This document shows, piece after piece, positions 13,714 through 23,259 of a DNA stretch of 64,000 nucleotides (its first letter is position 1; each line of letters starts with the position of its first letter). Both the position numbers and the translations under genes were made by a program. Source of the stretch: Paramecium pentaurelia (lineage: Eukaryota > Ciliophora > Oligohymenophorea > Peniculida > Parameciidae); NCBI GenBank assembly GCA_905183005.1, contig CAJJDO010000070.1:129828-193827 (forward strand). Reading direction: 5' to 3'. The notes below the pieces were generated by a model. The model was not told the DNA's origin. It did no database searches and saw only the letters and a list, made by a program, of their open reading frames with translations.

Positions 13714-14603
13714 ATTAACAAAATAAAATAAAAATAAATTAGTCAAATTTTGTAGCTAATAAAAGTCTTTATTTTTGTTAATCAACTATTTATTAAATTA
13801 AATGAAAATTATCACTTTCTTAATATTATTTTCTTACTGAAATTGAATAGGTCTTAATGGAGAAGTTTACATGTCATTATGAAAGGAGATTATTGATAAT
13901 GATTACTGTAATAAGAGGTATAAGAGATTGTAGAATTACATAAATTAAATTATACAAATAGAAATATTAAACTAAACATTATTCTTATTTAAATGATAGT
14001 GTTTATGCTTAGAAATTCTTAAAATTCAAGATTTTTAAGTACAAAATTATTATAAGATGATCATTATTTTCAAATTAGATTTTGTATTTTATTGTATTAT
14101 GAATACTGGAGTTAAAGTAATCTAAAAATAATTTGATATAATTGCATTAATAATTATGACATAAATTATTAACAAATGATATGTTAATGTTGAATTATTA
14201 ACTTTATACAGGAGTGACTATTAAATAAAATAGATAATTCCTAAATCTTAATTATATAAGATTTTTATAATTATTAAAAGAAAATGTGTGTCTTAATAAT
14301 CTGAATCTACAAATATAATTGACTAATAATAAATTCTGAATTAATTGAGATTTATTATAATATAAAATAAGAGAAGTGAGAGAATCCCGTTTCTATGTCT
14401 TTATAATATATTTATATTAATTAATCTTATTTTATTTCTTTCTTAAACTCTAAAGGTTCTTTTTAGGATGATCTTTCATTTATATTTAGAAAGACTATTA
14501 TAGAATATATATTTATAAATATCTAAAATCTACCTCTCTAAATGACATTATTATCATATAATATTATTTAATTAATTAGAAAAATTTAGAAAATTTAATT
14601 AAT
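13714..14603. other. Divergent spacer, no supported gene
   Basis: AT-rich spacer between the starts of the CNB protein (minus) and the SAC phosphatase (plus). Open stretches in several frames are short and carry no recognisable motif. It presumably contains both promoters; no specific element could be read. Confidence 0.5.
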
Positions 14604-17211
14604 ATGATAAAACCAATGAAAATGTTCATTAGTTCTGATAAAATACATGTATTAGATTGATCTAAAATAAGATTGTGCCAAATCCTCAAATCTGTGGATT
14701 TGATAAGTCCTTGACTATTGATCGATCAAACTTTTCAACATAGCTAGATCAACCTATGATTGAATCAGCATAATAAGAAATTGGAATTTTTGGCATAGTA
14801 GGGATTTATAAATTTTTTGGCAAAAATAACCTACTTTATATATCTGAGGCAAATTAGGTTTGTAAAATAAATGGTTAAAGCATATACGAAATAATTTCTA
14901 TTTCTAATGTTTTATAGAATCACTTTTCTTCTATTGAATAATAAAGCATTAAAAATGTTGAAGGATATTTTAGTAAATGCACATATTTTTCATTAAAATA
15001 TGATTTAACACTACCATTATCATAATAACACTAACCTGAATAAAGTGAAAGAAGTATGAGGTTTTGGTGGAATTTTCATGGTTATAAAAATTTTTTAGCT
15101 TATAAGATACCTAAGTGTTGGTGTACTAAGATTATATAAGGATATGTTGGTTTAGGAATTTGTGAAATAAAAACGCAATAAAATTAATAACTAACATATA
15201 TTTTGATTGCTCGTAGAGAAACTCTAAGAGGAGGTACACGATATAATCATAGAGGATTAAATATTGAAGGAGCTGCAGCAAATACTGTGGAAACAGAGCA
15301 ATTAATTGAATATTAAGAGAAACTTTATTGTCATTTGTAGATCAGAGGATCAGTTCCAGTATTTTGGGAATAAGTAGGGATTCGTGCAATTTCATCAATA
15401 ACTTAAAATACTGAATAAACTAAGATGGGTATAACAAAACATCTAATGAATTTGAAGAAATATTTTGGATCTCTTCTATTGATTGATTTAATGGCTATGG
15501 ATAAACAAAATGAATCAATAATTAGTTAAACATATAAAGAGTATTATATATATTTTAATACTTAAGAATGATTAATTTAATTTAAATACCTTAAGTCCAA
15601 CATTAGTAAATAGATTTCAAATAATATTGTAAAAATTATAAATTTGAAAAACTTAATCCTTTAATTATTGAAAATAAAGAGATTCTAATTTAATAATCTT
15701 ATACTAAATTTTAAAATGGAAAATTATGTATATATTTATGATTATAAATTAGTGAATATTTAGAATGGAATTGTAAGAACTAATTGTTTAGATTGTTTAG
15801 ATAGAACAAATGTATTTTAAACAAAAATAGCCTATTTTATTACAAATCTTATATTAAATGATCTTGGTATTAATATTCCAAAGGAATTTAGATGTGAAAC
15901 TATTTTAGATTTGGTAAAATATGTGCACTAAATTATAAGTCAGATTAAGAGAAGGTGCATGATTTAATAAAATTAATTAAAATTTTATGGGGTGAAAGTG
16001 GAGACAATATTTCAAGAATTTATGCAGGTACTGATTCTTCAACTACTAAAATTCAAAAGACTGGAGGCAGTAGTTGGACAGGCATAATTGAACATGGTTT
16101 GAAAGGTTTTCATAGGTATAAATAGAAAATAAGATAGATTTTACAATTAAAATGTAACAGATGAAGAGAAGCAGAATATATATTCATTCATAGTTGGAGA
16201 GAATTAATAATCAAATAAATAATTTTTGGGAATAATTGAATAAATGTAATAATAATCTCCATTTATTCACAAAAATCTATTATTTATGGTTATAGGATTT
16301 GATGCAAAAGATTAAACAATTAAAGATTTTTTTCATTTAATTGATTCTAGATAGTAAAATAAAATAAATAATATTTTTTATAGAATACCATAATTCATTA
16401 TAGTATTATTTTAGAACATTGTAAAAATATGTTAGCCTTGCAATTATATTAAAGATTAGTTATAATCATCAATTAGATCTTAATTAGGATAATATGAATG
16501 TGCTTATGCTAGTTAGAATGTAATATTTATAATATAAAGTAATAGGAAAAATAATATAGTTTTATATTCACTAAATAATCTATTTAAAATGCAGATTTTA
16601 AAGATTATATTATTAAGGAAAATGAAAGAGAAATTGGAATTGTTTAATATTTTAATTATGAAGATTAACAATTTCAAATAATAAACTTAAATATAAATTG
16701 TTAAGAATTGATTATGTATGAAAAAAGGATTATTGAAGAGATTAATAATAAGAATAAGAATTCAACTATTTAAATTCTTGGTGGAATTTGTAATTCACAA
16801 ATTAAGATTGAAGAGTCAATTGAAGAGTTTTGTAGTAAGAATAAAATAGATCCTATCTCTAAATTATTTTTAGAAGATGAAATATGTGAGTATTTTTAAA
16901 AATCTTAGATATTGAAAAATTATCAAGAAGCTATTATTAGTTTTTTACCAAGAAATAGATTAAAAAGTTGGGCAAACAGAATTTTATATGGACCATAAGA
17001 AGCATAAGATGCTTATAATATTTTAGCATATGAAGAATCAATAAGTAATGGTATTAGATTACTGTTTACAATTGATTTAGAAATGGTTGGATTAAAAGGA
17101 TAGAAGTTAATAAATAATAATGAGGAAGAAGATGATGATATAAAATACTCTTAGCAATTTTACTAAGTTACAGATGATGATGATGATGATGATTTTGAAA
17201 TTATTACATGA
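14604..17211 (+). CDS. Synaptojanin-like SAC phosphoinositide phosphatase with degenerate 5-phosphatase domain
   Basis: 821 aa after removal of six introns: 14649-14671, 15541-15566, 15728-15752, 15914-15939, 16116-16137 and 16520-16539 (20 nt). Residues about 50-480 form a SAC domain: FGIVGIYKF, a conserved ARRETLRGGTRYNHRG block, VETEQ, RGSVPVFWEQ, and the catalytic RTNCLDCLDRTN, an intact CX5R(T) loop. Then comes a linker like synaptojanin (GFHRFYNQNVTDEEKQ) and a region with the layout of an inositol 5-phosphatase domain, but with its catalytic motifs altered: LGGIC where LGDLN is usual, and SWANRIL where (P)SWCDRIL is usual. The expected activity is removal of 4- or 3-phosphate from membrane phosphoinositides, controlling vesicle traffic. 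The C-terminus is Asp-rich. The stop lies 9 bp from the stop of the convergent small gene. Confidence 0.88.
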
Positions 17212-17220
17212 CGGTTTGAC

Positions 17221-17515
17221 TCAAAAATATATAAAATTTTTATCTTTTGGATTCATAGAGTCTTAAAATCCATCATCTTTCACTTTGTATACATCTTTCA
17301 TTTCATTATTTTTGATTCTATACATTTCTAAATTCCTTAATCCCATTTATGCTATCTTTATTTCTTAAGTAATTCTTTTAGAATCGTTTAATTGTCTATT
17401 ATCACGGAATCTAAGAAAAATTTTTATAGAAAATAATTGAATACGATTCTTTTATAGCTAACATTATTTTGAATCTATTTTTGCTTGGATAATATTAAAC
17501 ATTCTTGATCAACAT
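17221..17515 (-). CDS. Small hypothetical protein (86 aa)
   Basis: Two exons joined by a 34-nt intron (17411-17444) give an uninterrupted 86-codon frame from the ATG at 17515. The product is basic and helical in character (NDSKRITQEIKIAQMGLRN, then EMYRIKNNEMKDVYKVKDD) with no membrane segment or known motif. The heptad-like spacing recalls a short coiled coil. I do not recognise a family. It is squeezed between two confident genes, 9 bp from one stop and 61 bp from the next start, which argues that the space is genuinely used. An alternative frame upstream of the intron is also open, so the N-terminus is provisional. Confidence 0.5.
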
Positions 17516-17576
17516 TCTATAAAGTGTTAACATAGACATAGCTTAGATTTCTTAAATTGTGTGTTGCATTATTAAA
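17516..17576. promoter_or_regulatory. Short divergent promoter region
   Basis: Only 61 bp separate the ATG of the small minus-strand gene from the ATG of the SEL1-like gene. Both 5' untranslated regions and core promoters must lie here or extend into the opposing genes. No sequence element could be identified; the call rests on gene orientation. Confidence 0.4.
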
Positions 17577-19767
17577 ATGATTATATTAACTTTATTATTA
17601 GGCATATATGCTCAAAACAATTTAAATGAATTATTGAAACAATGGGAAATTCATATTGAATAATCATCAATTGAAAGTTAATAAACATTCAAAGAAATCA
17701 TATACTAATTTAAAGATGAAATCCCAAAATAATATCAATCTAGATTTTTTAGAATGTATGGCCAATACATCTTTTATGGATTAGAAAATGAAAATTCTAT
17801 AGATTTTGCTAGAGTATGTCATTATATATAATTTAGGCACTTTATTATTTTAAGAAATCATCTGATCTTGGTGACATTACTTCCCAATTTTATGTGTCTT
17901 TATTTACATATTTACATTTAGATGGATCATATAACATATATAGCAATCTTAAAACAGAATCAAAATTATATAGATATGTAAAGGAGAAATATTAAAGTGT
18001 CTCTTTAATTGATCTTTATTTCTCTGCTATTTAAGGATTAGATTAAAGTAGTATTGCAATGGGTTATAGACATTTAAAGGGTATAGGAGTCAATTAGAAT
18101 TGCTCAAATTCAGCTTTATTTTATTTACCAGTTTTGGAAGAATTTGCAAATTCACCAATTAAAGCAAAATACATAAGTGATAATAGATAAGTAGCCAAAG
18201 CTTTATATGATAGTAATTTTTATATGAATCATGAATTGGATATATTTGGACATGCTCAAATATTTGAGAATTTGAATATAATCACTTATGATTCAGCAAC
18301 AGAGGTTAAGTAATTAGCATATAGTTTTTATTATGGATTAAATGGACTTAGAAGAAATTACTCAAAGGCATATCAATTATATTATAAATTATATGATTAA
18401 TTAAATGATAAAGAATCTGGAATCAAAGTAGCTTAGATGAATATTGAAAATTTGGGTGTAGAAAAACCAAATTATGAATTGGCATTATAGATTTTGAATA
18501 AAATCGAAACAAAAAATTAAGATTATTAAGGGAAAATTTATAATGCTTTAGGTTATATCTATTTTAAGGGATTGGGAGTACAATAAGATATAATAAAAGC
18601 ATAAGATTATTTTAGAAGTAAATTATAATTATATATAATCTTTTAGAGGCAGCAGACTTATAAAATAATGATGGATAATTTAATTTGGGATCATTATACA
18701 TGTTACCTTCTACTATATAAAGGGAACGAAATTAACCTAAAGGAGTATAATTGATTGAATAAGCAGCTGCAACTGGACATGCAATGGCTCAATATAGTTT
18801 AGCATTAATATTACTTGATGGAGTAGATCTATTTTATTCTTGTGATTTGGCTGCTTCCCTATTACATTCTTCATCATCAAGAGGTCCTTGGGCAGATACA
18901 CTTAAAATAGCTAATTACTTATTTTAATAAGAATAGTATGCATAATCATTATCCAAATATTTTGAAGCAGGATATACTGGATTTATTGTAGCTACATGTA
19001 TATATAATTTTAAATAATTATTAGAGAATGCTGCTGTTGTGATGGAATAAAGTGATGCTTTTTATTATGATACTTTACACTTTAGTGATGTACAAAATAG
19101 ACTTAATAAAGATCCTGTTTATCAAATTACAGGAAATACAAATGATGTTTTTGGTTATTTGTATTAGGATTATTTGTAATTTGTAAATTAATCTACTCTG
19201 TATGATCTATTACAATTAGACAGTTTTAGATTAAAAGGAGTATTATAATATCGATTCCTTAATTAATGTGCTAAGGAGAAGGAAGCTATATGTCATATGA
19301 AATTAGGTGATTATTATTATAATGGAAAATTTGATGATGTAGATTTCAAAAAGTCTTTTCAACATTATAAAAAAGCATTGGAAGGTTAATTGATTGATGC
19401 TATGAAAGCTCATGTATACTTTAATTTAGGGTTGATGTATGCCTTAGGATAAGGAGTTAATATAAATAGAACTAAATCAATAGAAATATTTGAATTATCT
19501 ATAAATAGTTATTCACTAATTCCAATATTACCAGTTAATGCACAAGTATAAATAATTGATTTTTGTGTTAATGTTTATAAATAAATAGATTAAACTGGAA
19601 TTGAAAAATTTTTGGATGTGAATTATTTAGAATTAGCAATTAAATTAATTGATATAATTGAAGAATGTTTAATAGAAAATTCCTAAACAATAGTAAATGT
19701 GTCTGTAGTATCAATTATAGTTATTCTGTTTGGATGGCGTTTGAAAATAATTAATTAATAAAATTGA
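17577..19767 (+). CDS. SEL1/HRD3-like repeat protein of the ER
   Basis: 712 aa after introns 17814-17836 and 18618-18646. It starts with a cleavable-looking signal peptide (MIILTLLLGIYAQNN). Tandem Sel1-type TPR repeats follow; clear units are AQDYFRKAADLQNNDGQFNLG, AAATGHAMAQYSLALILLDG and YFNLGLMYALGQGVNINRTK. Near the C-terminus is one membrane helix (VVSIIVILFGW) with a few basic residues after it. Signal peptide, lumenal Sel1 repeats and a C-terminal anchor are the architecture of SEL1L/Hrd3, the lumenal partner of the Hrd1 ubiquitin ligase in ER-associated degradation. Length is slightly below human SEL1L or yeast Hrd3 (about 800). Other secretory Sel1-repeat proteins exist, so the ERAD role is inferred. 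The Na+/H+ exchanger begins 55 bp downstream on the same strand. Confidence 0.82.
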
Positions 19768-19822
19768 TATATATATTTTATTTATATATTAAAATTTTAA
19801 ACAATTATATTCATAAAATTAA

Positions 19823-22800
19823 ATGTCAGAACACTTAGATGTGGCATAAATAGCAATAGTGATATTTTTTATATTTATTGCTCTGACAATAGGAGGATTA
19901 GTAAGTGAAATTACAAAGAAGATTATGATTCCATACCCTGCTGCAGTTTTCCTGGTGGGAATATTAATAGGATCTCAATTTAATAATATTCATAATCATT
20001 TATTACATAGGACTGTTTAAGCAGCCTTTAATATTGATGCTAATTCTAATATGACATTATTTTTGCCAGCTTTAGTATTTAGTAGTGCTTTCAATGCAGA
20101 TATTTATATAATGAAGCAATAAATAATGCAAATATTTGTATTATCATTTCCTAGTCTACTCATTTCTGCATCATTAATATGTTTAGGATTGAAATTACTA
20201 TTAGAATATGATGATGAATATTATAGTTGGGGATTTGCATTTGTATTTGGAGTAGTAGTAACATGTACTGATACACTCCAGGTTGTAAAAATATTAAATA
20301 ATGCTGAAGCTCCAAAAAAATTCATTTCATTAGTTTAGGGAGAAAGTTTAGTAAATAATTGTGCTTCAATGGTTTTAATGCTGATAGCAGTAAATTGTGC
20401 AAGAGGTGATTGTGATCTACTTACAGTTGAATTATCTTATGGAGTCTCATTACTTTTGGGAGGAGCATTTGTAGGAATAATGTTTGGATTGTTCACTGTT
20501 TGGTGGATAAGAAGAATAAACCATAATTCAATATTAACTATTAATCTTACAATTGTATCAGCATATGTAACATATTTTGTGGCTGAATCTGTAGATTTAG
20601 GATTTAGAAAAAATGGTTTAGTTGCAGTAATAACTTTGGGATTGTTCATGTCTGCATTTTCAAAGATTAGAATTAGAACTGAAGTAGAACATCCTTTACA
20701 AATATTTTGGTAATATACTTAATTTGCTAATGAAACTATTATTTTTATTATAACAGGTGTGACATGTGGATACAAAATATTTGATTAATAAAGTCCTTAT
20801 ATAAGAAAACAAGATTATATAAATACTGTATTACTTTACTTTTATATTCTTTTATCCAAATTTATTAGTGTATTATTACTTTTACCAACTATCAATTTAT
20901 ATGGATAATAAGTCAAAATGAGTGAGGCTATTTTATTTTCATATAGTGGTACTAGAGGTGCTGTCTAATTAATGTTAGCATTACTTGTTGTTAAAGAACC
21001 ATCTTTTAGTGATTAATGGAGTGATATTTTCTTATTTCATACAACTTTTATTGTTATATTAACTATGTTAATCAATGGATCGACTATACCTTTATATGTA
21101 AAGTTTAGTGGGTTATGTACTACTGCTTAATATAGAGCAAAAGTAAGATTGAATTTTTTATAAGAAATGAAAGAGTAGATTGAATTTAAATTAAATTAAA
21201 TGAAAGAAGATTATAAATAGAAAACTATAGATTGGAATAAAGTTGAATTTTTTTCAGGATTAGCAGAAACTAATAGATAAATTTAATAAAAAGATGATAA
21301 ACTTAGTAAGAAATAATTAGATGAAGATAATAAACATAAAAAAGAAAAAGAATCTAGTATTGTAGGACGCTTTTAAAAATTATTAAAAAGTAAGGGATTA
21401 CAGGATGATTATAATGATGATGATATTGATTCAGATGATATTATTGAAACAAGAGATAGATTTTTAATGGCATTGAAATAGACTTATTGGGATTTATATT
21501 CATAAAATTAATGTGGGGGTAAGGCTTATAATTTGTTAATTGAATCTGTTAGATGGGATTTAGATACTGTTGAAGGAAGAATGTGTTCTTGGGATTTCAT
21601 TTATAATGTTTTTTATTCACCAATTTATATGAGATTTTTATATAGTTTAAACAAATTCCCTATTATTCGTAGATTTTCAGGTGATCTATTATTTGATTGG
21701 GTTGCTATGGGATATGAAGTCATTTCTACATATGTTAGAGCACATGAAGGTAAATTTAAATAATTATAATAGAAATGGAAAATATGATTGAAGAATTTCC
21801 AATTAATGTAAATTTGAAAAAGAAATTATCCAAAGAATCTAAAGAAAATAGAACTAATGCTGAAAATTTCATTGAAGGATATTTTTATGTTAGTTTTCCT
21901 GAAATTATCAAATTAATATAAACTAAAAAATCAGCTTAAGGTTGTTTAGCTAGTTAAGGAAAGTATTTATTAAGAAAATATGAATTGGGAGAATTAGATG
22001 TAATAATTAAAAATTTAGTATTTCATAGTTTCAATAATTTTAAAAGTTGAAATTGTAATTAAATAATTTTGTATGCAATGTTGAAGACATTAGACCTATT
22101 TGGCCTTAAATATCTATACATACTAAATTAAAAGTGCTCCCATTATTTAGTGAATTTAATGATGATTTACTTAAACAATTAGCATTATAATCAAAAGAAC
22201 TCTTGTTTGATAAAGATGAATGTATCTATAGAGAGGGTGATTTAGCTAGATATTTCTATATAATTACAAGAGGAAGAGTAAATGAAACAAGTTCAGCTTA
22301 TATAAATTATTCAATTTCTAAAGATATTGGTTAATTTCTATCATGTCATCATATAGTATTGGAATCAACATTATATATATCATAAGTATTAGCAGCATCA
22401 TTAGTTGAAGTAATTCAAATAGAAATTGAATTAATGGTTTCTCTTTATAAACAGAGTTTATATATGCAAGATTTTGTATGGAGAGATAGTATATTCAGTT
22501 TAAGTAGATTCTATCCAAAAGAATTACAAATATTTTCACATGTAGAAAGAGAAATCATTGAAAATATCTTAGCTTTTGTAGTTTTTAAGAAATATTCTGC
22601 CTATACTACAGTATCCTTTTAGGCAGGCATTTTATTATAAGGAAGATTAACAGAAATGAAATAGGAAAAGAAGGTTAGAATAGAAGAAGATTTATTTGAT
22701 GTTAATTGTAATGATGGTATATAAGGGCCTTTACTATTTCCATTTATTAATTAAACATATACTTATTAAACAGAAACTGTTTGTTCATTTTTTTTATTTG

Positions 22801-22964
22801 ATGATAATAAGAAAGAAGAAATTATGAAACTTATATAAACTGAAAGATCCTCAGAAAGAAGACGAACTCGTCTTTAGACTGATCTACGTGTAAGTGTTTC
22901 TGGAGTAAATAGGTAATCATTTGTTTTTTATTTAGATAATCATTTGGATTTTCGTATCTTTTGA
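19823..22964 (+). CDS. Na+/H+ exchanger (SLC9/CPA1 type) with C-terminal cyclic-nucleotide-binding-like domain
   Basis: 1,029 aa after introns 21750-21772 and 22018-22046. The N-terminal 430 residues are polytopic and align with SLC9 exchangers: IPYPAAVFLVGILIG, FLPALVFSSAFNAD, TCTDTLQVVKIL (NHE1: VDPVAVLAVF), QGESLVNNCASMVL (NHE1: GESLLNDAVTVVL) and SGTRGAVQLML (the conserved RGA). The acidic residue of the GESLLND motif is Asn here. The cytoplasmic part has a charged linker, then a CNB-like fold (KVLPLFSEFNDDLLKQL, YREGDLARYFYIITRGRV) and a second such half. The phosphate-cassette Arg is not evident, so nucleotide binding is doubtful. Exchanger plus CNBD resembles sperm NHE (SLC9C) and plant SOS1, but no voltage-sensor S4 is seen. 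Predicted role: pH/Na+ homeostasis at the plasma or ciliary membrane. Confidence 0.88.
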
Positions 22965-23259
22965 GGCCTTCTAAAGTGAATTTGGATATTAATGATTCTA
23001 AACATTGAAAAATAATTTAATCATTAATTTAATTATATTTTCATTATCAATATTAAAATGGCTTTTCAATAAATTTATTAAGTTAATCTATTTTTTTAAT
23101 GAATATATTTTATTAAATTTTTTGTTTTTCTTTTCATTTTTGTAAACTATATTATTACTTTTGAGGAATGAAATTATTGAAAAAAACAACTTACTTAGAA
23201 CAAAAGTGTACAAAATATTATAATGATTTATGAGAGATACACTTATTTTCATAATAATA

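Noticed and set aside
22018..22046. A frameshift or pseudogene in the Na+/H+ exchanger
   Set aside because: A 29-nt intron ending AAG restores the frame and makes the whole gene an exact multiple of three.
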